NCBI GenBank assembly: GCA_045106235.1
Contig: JBGCEJ010000013.1
Coordinates: forward strand, 1 to 64,000
Source of the DNA: UBA4427 sp045106235
Lineage (GTDB): Bacteria; Myxococcota_A; UBA9160; UBA4427
Length of the DNA: 64,000 bases
Reading direction: 5' to 3'
Part shown: one piece after another, positions 35,732 to 44,346 of the stretch
Position numbering within the stretch: the first letter of the stretch is position 1
How the letters are laid out: each line of letters opens with the position of its first letter
The notes under the pieces: generated by a model
What the model saw: the letters and a program-made list of their open reading frames with translations, nothing else
Database searches by the model: none
What the model was told of the DNA's origin: nothing
Made by a program: the position numbers and the translations under genes

Positions 35732-37426
35732 CTACTGTGCTTTCGGCCGGCGGATCTGGGTCGGGAATCGCGCCAACATTGAGAGCAGCGGTCCGAGCGC
35801 CACCTGACCCAGGCCGCAAATGCTCGTCTGCCCCATGGTCTCGTTGAGCGCCTGCAACAGCGCTGACTCCGCCTCGCCAACACCTCCAGCTTTCTCAATC
35901 AAAGCGACAGCCTTCTCAGAGCCAACGCGGCACGGCACGCATTTCCCACAGGACTCATTGCGAAAAAATCGCGTCACGGAGAGCGCCACCTCGAGCAGAT
36001 CATGCTCTTCCGAGATAAAGACCGCCGCGCCCGAGCCGAGCATGCTTCCTGCCGCTGCGATCGCATCGAAATCAAGCGCAACATCGAGGGCCTCGGGGCC
36101 CATAAAATTACTCGAAGCGCCGCCGGGGGCGACGGCCATCAGCGAGGCGCCCCGCGCCATCCCGCCATGCTCTCCCAGAACTTCTCGCAGGGGCGTGCCC
36201 ACCGAAAAGAGCGAAACGCCGGGCTCAGCCACATCGCCGCTCACCGAGATAAACTTATGCCCCGAGAAGCCGTCACGGCCAAGAGCATGCCACCAGTCAG
36301 ACCCGTGATGCACGATTCCCGCCGCATGCATCAGGGTCTCGACGTTATTAATCAGGGTCGGCATTCCGTGCAGACCCGCATTCCCGGGAAAGGGCGGCTT
36401 ATTGCGCGGCTCACCCCGCCGGCCCTCCATACATTCAAGCAGGGCCGTCTCTTCGCCCAGGATATACCCGCCCGGCGAAACGAAGACATCGATCTCGAAA
36501 GAAAAATCGCTGCCAAAGATCTGTTCGCCTAACGCCCCGGCCGCCCGTGCTTCCTCAATCGCGGCCACCAAGCGGCGCCGTTCGGGTTCGTACTCATGAC
36601 GGATAAAGACGGTGCCGCGCTCGGCCCCCACGCAGTAGCCCGCGAGCAGAAGACCTTCGACCACGAGATGCGGAAGGTCATGGAGAATTTCGCGATCCTT
36701 AAACGTCCCGGGCTCACTCTCGTCGGCGTTGCAGACGACATGTTTGGGTGAGGCCGCTTCGCTCGCGACCAGCGACCATTTGCGCGCCGTCGGGAACCCT
36801 GCGCCGCCCATACCGCGAAGCCCCGCGGCTTCGAGTTCCCGAATCGGCGCTTCTCGCGAGCCGGCTTCGAGGACCCCGCGGAGAATTCGGTAGTCCGACC
36901 TGGCACTCGGAGCGCTCCGGTCACTCGCGTCACGCGGGGCAGAGCCCGCTGTCGCGTAGGGGTCGGCTGCCGGCCACGCTCGAACGGGGCGCTCCAGCGG
37001 CTCCCGGACGCCGGCCCGGGTCGCACTCTCAATCGCTTCGAGATCATCGGCGGAGAGCACCCGATCCCCGACGGAAGCGGCGGGTGCCGCGTCGCAGCGC
37101 CCAAGGCAAGACACCGCATCCACCTCAACGGACGCCGCGTCGTCGCCTGCGTTGCCGCCGCCGTCGCCGCTGCCGTTATCCGCCGCCCAAGCGCGCAATC
37201 GAGCACAAGCCGCCTCGCCCCCCGCAAGCTGACAGGAGAGATCTCGGCAAACGTCGACGCTTGTCCCTTCAGGGGGTTGCCGGCGGAAATGCGTATAGAA
37301 GGTCGAAACGCTTTCAAGCCGATGCAGCGGCACGCGGAGCTCTTCCGCCAGCGCCGTGAGGCGTGCGGGGTCTAGCCAGCCGTCTTCTTCCTGGAGCTTG
37401 ACGAGCCCCTGGATGATTTCACTCAA
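35732..37426 (-). CDS. Fused FdsG-FdsB (NuoE-NuoF-like) formate dehydrogenase subunit
   Basis: A 564-residue fusion. Residues 1-120 are a NuoE/FdsG thioredoxin-like [2Fe-2S] domain (Cys60, 65, 107, 111); a Ser/Pro/Ala linker (about 140-178) leads to a NuoF/FdsB domain with the FMN/NADH motifs 'LRGMGGAGFPTARKW' and 'CNADESEPGTFKDREI' and a 4Fe-4S motif 'ESCGKCVPCRVG' with Cys537 in 'SICGLG'. It passes electrons from the Mo subunit to NAD+. FdsG and FdsB are separate proteins in Cupriavidus and Rhodobacter enzymes. Start is TTG at 37426 with GGAG 7 nt upstream. First gene of the formate dehydrogenase operon; followed by mobA and the catalytic subunit. Confidence 0.92.
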   Translation of the reverse strand: MSEIIQGLVKLQEEDGWLDPARLTALAEELRVPLHRLESVSTFYTHFRRQPPEGTSVDVCRDLSCQLAGGEAACARLRAWAADNGSGDGGGNAGDDAASVEVDAVSCLGRCDAAPAASVGDRVLSADDLEAIESATRAGVREPLERPVRAWPAADPYATAGSAPRDASDRSAPSARSDYRILRGVLEAGSREAPIRELEAAGLRGMGGAGFPTARKWSLVASEAASPKHVVCNADESEPGTFKDREILHDLPHLVVEGLLLAGYCVGAERGTVFIRHEYEPERRRLVAAIEEARAAGALGEQIFGSDFSFEIDVFVSPGGYILGEETALLECMEGRRGEPRNKPPFPGNAGLHGMPTLINNVETLMHAAGIVHHGSDWWHALGRDGFSGHKFISVSGDVAEPGVSLFSVGTPLREVLGEHGGMARGASLMAVAPGGASSNFMGPEALDVALDFDAIAAAGSMLGSGAAVFISEEHDLLEVALSVTRFFRNESCGKCVPCRVGSEKAVALIEKAGGVGEAESALLQALNETMGQTSICGLGQVALGPLLSMLARFPTQIRRPKAQ

Positions 37427-37523
37427 TTTCGCTCTCCGCTGCCGGACTTCGAGTCTACCCCATCAAAACCGACTCCCCATTCGTTCCCCATTCAAGCCCG
37501 AGACGGCCTAAGTTCTCGCCGCC

Positions 37524-38381
37524 ATGACAGAAGAACGAATCGAAATGCCGGAGAAGGCCGAGCCCGACGCGGGCGTCTTCCGCCTAGAAGACGGAGGCCA
37601 ATCCATTTTCCCCTCCGCCCTCGCGAGCGGGCCCTGGAATCCCGCCCATCAGCACGGCGGCCCTGTATCGGGATTGCTCACCCGGGCGCTCGACGAGATG
37701 GAAGCGCCGGGGCCGATGCGGCTGACCCGGGTCACGGTCGAAATGTTTCGAGGCGTGCCGCTCACGCCTTTGCGGATGGAAACGCGAACCGTCCGCGCGG
37801 GGCGGCGTATCCAGAGCGTCGAGGCCAACCTCTTCGACGGAGAAAAGCAGGTCGCCCGAGCGACGGGACTCCGGGTGCGGCGCGCTGACTCGCTTACCGA
37901 GATGGAAACGCCGATGCCCATCGATCCCGAATTCGGCCCGCCACCCGAGGGCGCGCCGCCGATGCCTTTTTCGAAGAGCGTTTCGAAGAGCGTACCGGTG
38001 ATTCCCGGCTTCATCCGTGCGGTCGATATCCACGTGCGACCACCTGAGACCAGCGGCGAGAGCGCCTTCGTCTGGACCCGGCTGCGCTGCCGACTCGTCG
38101 AGGGCGAGGTCGCCTCCCCGACTGTCCGGCTGGCGAGCATCGCGGATTTCGCGAGCGGGACCGGCAATGTCATGGATTACGAGCGCTATACCTCGATCAA
38201 CCCTGACCTGACGCTGCATATCCTGCGGGAGCCGCGGACGGAATGGCTCGGCATCCGGGGGATCACCCTGCGCGCCGAGGATGGAATCGGGCAGAGTCTG
38301 GCGACGATTTTCGACGAAGAGGGGCCCGTCGCCCATGCGCAGGCCTCGCTGCTCCTCGATCGTCGCCCCGACGCAGGCTGA
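37524..38381 (+). CDS. Acyl-CoA thioesterase, double-hotdog (TesB-like)
   Basis: A 285-residue TesB-like thioesterase. The N-terminal hotdog shows 'GPWNPAHQHGGPVSGLLTRALDE' and 'RLTRVTVEMFRGVPLTPLRMET'; the C-terminal hotdog shows 'RLASIADFASGTGNVMDYERY' and 'INPDLTLHILREPRTEWLGI'. It should hydrolyse an acyl-CoA thioester in the cytoplasm. The gene is monocistronic between the formate dehydrogenase operon (divergent, 97 nt) and the SDR gene. No Shine-Dalgarno sequence is visible before the ATG; TAAGTT (37509-37514) 9 nt upstream resembles a -10 element close to the start codon. Confidence 0.88.
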   Translation: MTEERIEMPEKAEPDAGVFRLEDGGQSIFPSALASGPWNPAHQHGGPVSGLLTRALDEMEAPGPMRLTRVTVEMFRGVPLTPLRMETRTVRAGRRIQSVEANLFDGEKQVARATGLRVRRADSLTEMETPMPIDPEFGPPPEGAPPMPFSKSVSKSVPVIPGFIRAVDIHVRPPETSGESAFVWTRLRCRLVEGEVASPTVRLASIADFASGTGNVMDYERYTSINPDLTLHILREPRTEWLGIRGITLRAEDGIGQSLATIFDEEGPVAHAQASLLLDRRPDAG

Positions 38382-38547
38382 ACCCCGGCCCCCGTCCGGC
38401 TTGGCGGGAGGGCAGCGATCCCGGCCAAAACCGTTAAAATCCCGGCCGCGAAACCAAAATGATCAATTTTCACGCTGCCCTCGCGACTCTGCCAGGCAGC
38501 GACGCAGAACCCGACGAACGATCAAAGAAGAGAAAGAGGAGAAGAAC

Positions 38548-39450
38548 ATGGGCAAGCTGGACGGACGCGTAGCCGTCATTACTGGAGCGGGACGCGGCAT
38601 CGGCGCCGAAGTCGCACGCACCTTCGCCGCCGAAGGCGCCTCGGTCGTCGTCAACGATCTCGGCGCGAACATGGACGGCAGTGCCAACGAAGGCACCCCC
38701 GCTGAAGAGGTCACCCAGGAAATCATCTCTGCCGGTGGCAAGGCCTCGGCGAATAACTGCGACATCACGGATTTCGATGCCGCGGAAGATCTCGTCGGTC
38801 AGGCGATCCGCGAATTCGGAAAACTCGACATCGTCGTGAACGTCGCCGGCATCATCCGCGACAGCATGATCTTCAAGATGGAAGAGAAGCAATGGGACGC
38901 CGTCCTCGCCGTGCATCTCAAGGGCACGTTCAATACGTCGCGCCACGCTTCCGTGCATTGGCGCGAGAATCGCGGCGGCGAATACCGCCTGATCCATTTC
39001 ATCTCGGGCTCGGGCCTTTGGGGCGCACCTGCCCAGCCGAACTACGCCGCGGCCAAGATGGGGATGGTGGGTCTCTCGAATAGCTGCGCCACCGCGCTGA
39101 ACGGCTACGGCGTGACGAGTAACTGCATCGCCCCGGTCGCCTACACGCGCATGACGGCGAGCCTCGAAGGCAAGTCTACGGTCATGGACTACAGTGCCTC
39201 GAACGAGAAGATCTCGACGAAAAACGTCGTCCCGCCCGTCGTCTGGCTCGCCAGCGAAGAGAGCAGCTGGATGAACGGCCGCATCATTCAATGCGGCAAT
39301 GGTCGCATCGGCCTCTTCAACGAACCCGCCATCGAGCGCGAAGTCACAACGCCTGGCGTCTGGGACCTCGATGACGCCTTCAACGAAATGAATTCAGCCT
39401 TCAAGGAAACGGTGATGTATCCGAACCCGTTCCGAAAGCCGAAGGCCTAA
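38548..39450 (+). CDS. Short-chain dehydrogenase, hydroxyacyl-CoA/steroid dehydrogenase type
   Basis: A 300-residue SDR. The cofactor loop 'TGAGRGIGAEVARTF' and 'VVNDLGANMDGSANEG' (as in peroxisomal multifunctional enzyme type 2), the 'NVAGIIRDSMIFKM' motif and the active site 'SGSGLWGAPAQPNYAAAKMG' (Tyr-x3-Lys) are present. This subgroup oxidises 3-hydroxyacyl-CoAs or 17-beta hydroxysteroids with NAD+. GAGGAG lies 6-7 nt before the ATG at 38548; the frame open from 38281 upstream is not used. A perfect terminator follows, so it is a single-gene unit. Confidence 0.92.
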   Translation: MGKLDGRVAVITGAGRGIGAEVARTFAAEGASVVVNDLGANMDGSANEGTPAEEVTQEIISAGGKASANNCDITDFDAAEDLVGQAIREFGKLDIVVNVAGIIRDSMIFKMEEKQWDAVLAVHLKGTFNTSRHASVHWRENRGGEYRLIHFISGSGLWGAPAQPNYAAAKMGMVGLSNSCATALNGYGVTSNCIAPVAYTRMTASLEGKSTVMDYSASNEKISTKNVVPPVVWLASEESSWMNGRIIQCGNGRIGLFNEPAIEREVTTPGVWDLDDAFNEMNSAFKETVMYPNPFRKPKA

Positions 39451-39495
39451 CACTAAGGCTCGGCCAGCGGGCGCTTACGGCAATCGCAAAAATAA

Positions 39496-39530
39496 GGGGC
39501 GCAGCGTAGAGATACGCTGAGCCCCTTTTC
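39496..39530 (+). terminator. Rho-independent terminator of the SDR gene
   Basis: GGGGC-G-CAGCGTA pairs with TACGCTG-A-GCCCC around a GAGA tetraloop and is followed by TTTTCTGTT. One internal G-A mismatch. Confidence 0.93.
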
Positions 39531-39591
39531 TGTTCGGCCTTGCCCGCCGCGCCCGCCAAGCCCGGCGCTCTCATCGCATCAGGCGATCCGG

Positions 39592-40098
39592 CTACTCCTC
39601 AGTATCCGAGAAATGGTAGACGCCCCATTGTCCCGAAGTCTCCGAGACGCTGAGTCGGAGCTTCTCAATCTGCGTCTTACCGAAGCGCTCACCGATCCGC
39701 TTCACCAGCTCGCGTCCGATCCAGGTCGCAAAATTCTCCGCCGAGGTGTTATTGATCGGAAGGACGATGGTCTCTTCCGTCGGCGCGAGATAGTTGAACT
39801 CGCGGTATTTCACTTCCGTATGGCCATCGTCTCGCGGCGTGATCTCGAGCTCGGGATGTTCCCCGGGCAGGATCCAATGCTCGTCCAGCCAGTCGCAAAG
39901 TTCCCGGATCACGGGCTTCACCTGAATGAAATCGATGACGATCCCTTTATCCGTCAGCTGGCCTTCGATCTCCGCGTCGACATGATAATTGTGGCCGTGG
40001 ATCCGCTCTTTCGAGCCGTCGGGGAAAATCAAGAAATGCGCACAAGAGAATTTGAAATACTCCTTGTGCAGATGAATGGCCCAGCGTTCCTTCGCCAT
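39592..40098 (-). CDS. 6-pyruvoyl-tetrahydropterin synthase homologue, PTPS-III-like
   Basis: A 168-residue T-fold enzyme of the PTPS/QueD superfamily. Zinc ligands: His in 'FKFSCAHFLIFP' and both His in 'KERIHGHNYHV'; the pterin-binding Glu is in 'SVSETSGQWG'. The active-site motif reads E-x-x-H-G-H without the Cys found in QueD (CxxxHGH) or mammalian PTPS. That motif defines PTPS-III, which makes 6-hydroxymethyl-dihydropterin directly from dihydroneopterin triphosphate and so replaces FolB in folate synthesis. Insertions ('PGEHPELEITPRDDGH') make it longer than QueD. Its gene is divergent, 124 nt apart, from a dihydropteroate-synthase homologue, consistent with pterin metabolism. Confidence 0.88.
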   Translation of the reverse strand: MAKERWAIHLHKEYFKFSCAHFLIFPDGSKERIHGHNYHVDAEIEGQLTDKGIVIDFIQVKPVIRELCDWLDEHWILPGEHPELEITPRDDGHTEVKYREFNYLAPTEETIVLPINNTSAENFATWIGRELVKRIGERFGKTQIEKLRLSVSETSGQWGVYHFSDTEE

Positions 40099-40222
40099 GA
40101 CGATGCGTCTCCAGCGCTGCGGGCAGGGTCTCTCCCACCTCGCGCGATTCCGAGTGAAGCCGGAGTATAAGTCGCCTGCGGAGCCTTGACCTGCGCCTTC
40201 GCAAAACGGAAGCTCCTGCGTA

Positions 40223-41017
40223 ATGACTGCCTACTCCCCCGAAATTCTCGGCGTATTGAACACCTCCCCAGAATCCATGGTCGAGGAATCGATCGCGACG
40301 GGCGACGATGAAATCCGCGAGCGCGGCCATCACCTGATCGCCTCGGGCGCGACCTGGATCGACCTCGGCGGGCGCTCGATCACGCCGGACGTACCCATGA
40401 TCGACGACGCCGAGGAACAGCGCCGACTTCGCCACGCGCTTGCGATTCTCAAAGCCCCGGAAAGCGCTCCACCGCCCCGCATTTCCGTCGATACCTGGAG
40501 TGCCGATACGGGTTGCTTTGCTCTCGAAGCCGGCGCGGACGCGATCAACTACACGGGCGGGCCGCTGCCGACCTCGATGCTCGATGCGGTCGCCGCCCAG
40601 GATGCCGCGCTTTTCATGACGTTCATGCCCTACGAAAATGCCTACGTCATGCGCAGCGCACCCCGCGCTGACGTCGGCACCCAAGCCGCCCTCGACCATC
40701 TCGGCCCGAAGGTCGAAGCCGCCCGCGCCGCCGGCATCAAGACCCTCGCCATCGACCCGAACCTCGGCATCATCCATCCCACCACGGACGACCATCAGAA
40801 AATTCATCAGCAGCTCGAAATCGTCTGGAACCTCGACGCTTTCCGAACGCTCGATGTCCCGATCTTTCTGTACGCGGCCCGAAAGCCCGAGCGGCTCGCG
40901 CGAATCATGATGGCTTCGGCGATCGTGCATGCGCGAGCAGATTTCATCCGGACCCATACGCCCGAGATGCTCGTGCGCTTACTTGCCGACCCACAGGCAG
41001 AAACGGCCGCCTCATGA
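40223..41017 (+). CDS. Divergent dihydropteroate-synthase homologue
   Basis: A 264-residue TIM barrel related to FolP. Corresponding motifs are all present but altered: 'ILGVLNTSPESMVEES' (canonical NxTPDSFSDGG), 'GATWIDLGGRSITPD' (GGESTRPG), 'RISVDTW', 'DAINYTGG' (NDVSG), 'AIDPNLGIIHPTTD' (DPGxGFGK) and the C-terminal 'ADFIRTHTPEM' (R-V/T-H). The usual loops binding pterin pyrophosphate and p-aminobenzoate are thus changed, so its acceptor may not be p-aminobenzoate. It overlaps the next gene by 4 nt (ATGA). GGAAG lies about 10 nt before the ATG. Possible roles: a variant folate or other pterin-conjugate synthase. Confidence 0.8.
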   Translation: MTAYSPEILGVLNTSPESMVEESIATGDDEIRERGHHLIASGATWIDLGGRSITPDVPMIDDAEEQRRLRHALAILKAPESAPPPRISVDTWSADTGCFALEAGADAINYTGGPLPTSMLDAVAAQDAALFMTFMPYENAYVMRSAPRADVGTQAALDHLGPKVEAARAAGIKTLAIDPNLGIIHPTTDDHQKIHQQLEIVWNLDAFRTLDVPIFLYAARKPERLARIMMASAIVHARADFIRTHTPEMLVRLLADPQAETAAS

Positions 41018-41793
41018 GCCGCGATACCGCAGCAGCGAAACCCATCGACGCTTCGAGCGCGTCCGGCGTCGACCTCAGCGGACGCGTCGCCCTCGTCACC
41101 GGCGCTTCACATCGCCTCGGGCGGGCCCTTGCCCTCGCGCTTGCGGAAGCCGGCGCGGACGTCGCTGTCCACTGCCGATCAAGCCGCACAGAAGCCGAGC
41201 AAGTCGCGGACGAAATTCGCGCCCTGGGTCGGCGCGCGGAGGTTGTCCAGGTCGACCTCGCGGATGCGGCCGCGACCGCATCCGCCTTCGAGACGGCGCG
41301 CGCCGCCCTGGGCTCCCTCGACCTCCTCGTGAATAACGTCGGGACGATCGTCTGGAAACCCTTCGAGGAACTCTCTCCCGAAGATTGGCGCGACTGCATC
41401 GACGGAACGCTTTTCTCGACGCTCCATGCAACGCAGGCGGTCCTGCCCGCGATGCGGGATGCGGGATTCGGCCGAGTGATCAATATCCTCGACGCCGACG
41501 CCGATGCCTCGACCCCGGTCCCTTTCGCGACCGCCTACAAGATCGGTAAACGCGCCACCTATCAGCTCACAAAGACCCTGGCCGCCAGCGAGGCGGAACA
41601 CGGCATTACAATCAACGCCGTCTCCCCAGGCACCCTTGAAGACTCTCCGACAAAGCCACCCCTCGAGCGCATTCCCGCCGGCCGATTCGGCACCTACGAC
41701 GATATCGCCGGAGCCGTGCTTTTCCTCTTCGGCCCGGATTCCGCTTACCTCACGGGCACCCATCTCAAAGTTTCCGGCGGTTATCTCGTGTAA
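41014..41793 (+). CDS. SDR of the pteridine-reductase type (FolM/PTR1-like)
   Basis: A 259-residue short-chain dehydrogenase. The glycine-rich loop 'VTGASHRLGRALALAL' carries Arg at the position typical of pteridine reductases and FolM, which bind NADPH; 'VAVHCRSS' (NADP-preferring), 'LLVNNVGTIVWKPFEELS' and 'FATAYKIGKRATYQL' (Tyr-x3-Lys) follow. The C-terminal 'DIAGAVLFLFGPDSAYLTGTHLKVSGGYLV' is standard. It overlaps the dihydropteroate-synthase homologue by 4 nt, so the two are co-translated, and is 5 nt from the convergent tRNA-Pro gene. Reduction of a dihydropterin is the likely reaction; assignment is by motif and context. Confidence 0.85.
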   Translation: MSRDTAAAKPIDASSASGVDLSGRVALVTGASHRLGRALALALAEAGADVAVHCRSSRTEAEQVADEIRALGRRAEVVQVDLADAAATASAFETARAALGSLDLLVNNVGTIVWKPFEELSPEDWRDCIDGTLFSTLHATQAVLPAMRDAGFGRVINILDADADASTPVPFATAYKIGKRATYQLTKTLAASEAEHGITINAVSPGTLEDSPTKPPLERIPAGRFGTYDDIAGAVLFLFGPDSAYLTGTHLKVSGGYLV

Positions 41794-41798
41794 GTCGG

Positions 41799-41875
41799 TG
41801 GTCGGGGCGGCGGGATTTGAACCCACGACTTCGACCTCCCAAAGATCGCGCTCTACCAAGCTGAGCTACGCCCCG
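41799..41875 (-). tRNA. tRNA-Pro (anticodon TGG)
   Basis: On the minus strand the cloverleaf is complete: acceptor CGGGGCG/CGCCCCG, D-stem GCTC/GAGC, anticodon stem CGATC/GGTCG around loop TTTGGGA (anticodon TGG, reading CCA and probably other Pro codons), and T-arm GTGGG-TTCAAAT-CCCGC. The discriminator A and the terminal CCA are encoded (41799-41802). The start of C1-G72 is normal for bacterial tRNA-Pro. It sits between convergent and tandem protein genes with no other tRNA. Confidence 0.96.
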
Positions 41876-41910
41876 AAACCGACTTCAGTCTAACGCAATC
41901 CGGCCGCGAT

Positions 41911-42618
41911 CTATGCGTCGGGTTCGCCTGCCCCCTGCGCGGGCGCAGACCCCGCCGGCGCAAAGGGGCCCTGAGCCAACCAACCGAGCAGATCGCGCAG
42001 CGCATTCTGATTGATCTCGTGGCCCATCTCGTACTCGCCCCAAGCTGCTTCGATCCCCATCCCAGCGAGATGCGCCCGGGCCTGCTTGGCGAAGTCGATA
42101 TCGATCATCGGGTCGGAACTTCCGTGAATGAGCAGCGTCTTGAGCGCGGCGCGCCCTTCATCGTCCTGAAGACCCTGTAGCACCGCGTCCGGAAGCCAAC
42201 TCGAAAGCGCCACCAGAGCCTGATACCGCTCCGGTCGGCCGAGGGCGAGGTCGTAGGCCATCACGCCGCCTTGGCTGAAGCCCATGATGACGAGTCGCTC
42301 GGGATCGATCGGATAGGTCTGCATCGCGTCCTCGAGAAAGCCTTCGAGCACTCCGCGCGCCCCGACCAGCGCCGTTGGATCCACATCCCGGCCCTCGGTG
42401 AGGGGAAACCAAGCGTACGCACGCTGGCCCGGTTGGGGTTCAAGAACCAAAGGACCCTGCGGGCAGAGAAAAAGGACCTCTTCGCCCGGGACGACCTGCT
42501 GGACGAGGGGCGCGATGCCCAAAAGGTCGTGAGCGCTGGCGCCGAAGCCGTGCAGGGCCAGAATCGTCGGAAAGGGCCCTGAACCGGCCGGAACGTGTGC
42601 GGTATGCATCAACTCCAT
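41911..42618 (-). CDS. Alpha/beta-hydrolase, carboxylesterase/phospholipase type
   Basis: A 235-residue cytosolic esterase of the phospholipase/carboxylesterase family. Nucleophile elbow GFSQGG (Ser115), acid in 'HGSSDPMI' and His in 'YEMGHEIN' form the triad; 'LALHGFGASAHDL' is the oxyanion region. The C-terminus is an Ala/Pro/Gly-rich tail. GGAGAAG lies about 10 nt before the ATG. It stands alone upstream of the tRNA gene and divergent from leuC by 299 nt. Substrate: short acyl esters or lysophospholipids are typical for the family. Confidence 0.9.
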   Translation of the reverse strand: MELMHTAHVPAGSGPFPTILALHGFGASAHDLLGIAPLVQQVVPGEEVLFLCPQGPLVLEPQPGQRAYAWFPLTEGRDVDPTALVGARGVLEGFLEDAMQTYPIDPERLVIMGFSQGGVMAYDLALGRPERYQALVALSSWLPDAVLQGLQDDEGRAALKTLLIHGSSDPMIDIDFAKQARAHLAGMGIEAAWGEYEMGHEINQNALRDLLGWLAQGPFAPAGSAPAQGAGEPDA

Positions 42619-42917
42619 CGAGTCTTCTTCTCCATGTCCCCGCCGGGTGATCGGGCGCGGGACAAAGCAGGGACGCCCACGCCGGCGGGAGGGTAGAGGA
42701 CCCGGCGGGTCGTGCTATCCATCCCGCACCGGGAATTTTGCCCCGCCGCCTCATGTTGCGCGGCGGAGGCGGAGAAACCCGAGTCGGTGGCAGCCGAGAG
42801 GTCGACCCAAGGCCTCGCGCAAGACCTGCCCAACCGAACACGGCCTGTCTCCCGACACGTAACAGAGCCAGATCGACCCAACCGAGCAGCACGCCCAGGC
42901 GTGCAAGGACGAAGAAC

Positions 42918-44327
42918 ATGACCGATCAGCCCAAGAGTCTCTTTCAGAAGGTCTGGGACGCGCACCGCGTTCGAGAACTGCCCTCGGGCCAGACCCAGCT
43001 CCTCATCGGCACCCATCTCATCCACGAAGTCACGAGCCCCCAGGCCTTCGCGATGATCCGCGAGCTCGGCCTTCCGGTCCGCTATCCCCATCGCACCTTC
43101 GCGACGGTGGATCACATCATCCCCACCGACGACCAATCGCGGCCGCTTCAGGACGATCTCGCCGAAGCCATGATGAGCGAGCTCGAGCAGAATTGCCGCG
43201 AGCACGGCATCCAGTTCTTCGGCCCCGAGACCGGCGCCCAGGGCATTGTCCACGTGATCGGCCCGGAACTCGGCCTGACCCAGCCCGGCATGACCATCGC
43301 CTGCGGTGACTCGCATACCTCGACCCATGGCGCCTTCGGAGCGATCGCCTTCGGCATCGGCACCAGCCAGGTCCGCGACCTCCTCGCCACCCAGAGCATG
43401 GCCATCGCCCCGCTCAAGGTTCGGCGCATCGAAGTGACCGGCAAGCTCCAGCCCGGCGTCTTCGCGAAAGACGTGATCCTCGCGATTATCCGCAAGCTCG
43501 GCGTGAACGGCGGCGTGGGATACGCCTACGAATACGCGGGCCCCGTGATCGATGCCATGACCGTCGAAGAACGCATGACGGTCTGCAATATGTCCATCGA
43601 GGGCGGCGCGCGATGCGGCTATGTGAATCCTGACCAGACGACGGTCGAGTACCTCCGCGGCCGGCGCTACACGCCCGATGACGCGGATTTCGCGAAGAAG
43701 GCCGAGGGCTGGCTCGCTCTCGCAAGCGATCCCGGCTGCCACTACGACGATGTCGTCACCATCGACGGCAGCACGATCGAACCCTCGATCACCTGGGGCA
43801 TCCATCCGGGACATAACCTCGGCGTGGGCGAATCGATCCCGACGCCGAACGGCGTGCCGGACGATGAGCGCGCGGGTGTTGAAGAAGCGCTTGAGTACAT
43901 GGATTTCGCAGCGGGCGCTTCGATCGCGGGGACGCCGATTGATGTGGCCTTCATCGGCTCCTGCACGAACGGCCGCATCTCGGATCTCCGAGAAGCAGCG
44001 AAGATCGCGCAGACGGGCAAAGTGAAAGACGGCGTCCGCGCCCTCGTGGTCCCCGGTTCGATGGACGTCCAGAAAGAAGCCGAGGCCGAGGGGCTCGACA
44101 AGATCTTCCGCGAAGCGGGCTTCCAGTGGCGCGAGCCCGGCTGCTCCATGTGCCTCGCCATGAACCCCGATAAGCTGAAGGGCCGCGAAGTTTGCGCCTC
44201 CTCGAGCAACCGGAACTTCAAGGGTCGTCAGGGATCGCCTTCGGGGCGCACCTTGCTGATGTCCCCCGCCATGGTCGCGGCCGCCGCGATCGCCGGCGAA
44301 GTCGTCGACGTTCGAAACGTCCAGTAG
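42918..44327 (+). CDS. leuC: 3-isopropylmalate dehydratase large subunit
   Basis: A 469-residue aconitase-family enzyme of leucine synthesis that interconverts 2- and 3-isopropylmalate. The 4Fe-4S ligands are in 'FIGSCTNGRI' and 'EPGCSMCLAMNPDKL', and the family motifs 'CGDSHTSTHGAFGAIAFGIGTS', 'TIDGSTIEPSITWGIHPGHN' are present. AAGGA lies 8 nt before the ATG at 42918; the in-frame extension to 42738 has no support. leuD follows after 19 nt. The 300 nt before leuC hold no recognisable leucine attenuator or other gene. Confidence 0.97.
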   Translation: MTDQPKSLFQKVWDAHRVRELPSGQTQLLIGTHLIHEVTSPQAFAMIRELGLPVRYPHRTFATVDHIIPTDDQSRPLQDDLAEAMMSELEQNCREHGIQFFGPETGAQGIVHVIGPELGLTQPGMTIACGDSHTSTHGAFGAIAFGIGTSQVRDLLATQSMAIAPLKVRRIEVTGKLQPGVFAKDVILAIIRKLGVNGGVGYAYEYAGPVIDAMTVEERMTVCNMSIEGGARCGYVNPDQTTVEYLRGRRYTPDDADFAKKAEGWLALASDPGCHYDDVVTIDGSTIEPSITWGIHPGHNLGVGESIPTPNGVPDDERAGVEEALEYMDFAAGASIAGTPIDVAFIGSCTNGRISDLREAAKIAQTGKVKDGVRALVVPGSMDVQKEAEAEGLDKIFREAGFQWREPGCSMCLAMNPDKLKGREVCASSSNRNFKGRQGSPSGRTLLMSPAMVAAAAIAGEVVDVRNVQ

Positions 44328-44346
44328 TCCAGTAAAGGAAAGCAAA

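Noticed and set aside
39947..40957. 336-residue minus-strand frame across the pterin genes
   Set aside because: It crosses the PTPS start region and the DHPS homologue on the wrong strand and has no domain.
42619..42917. Possible leucine attenuator before leuC
   Set aside because: I looked for a short peptide with clustered Leu codons and paired stems with a T-run and found none.
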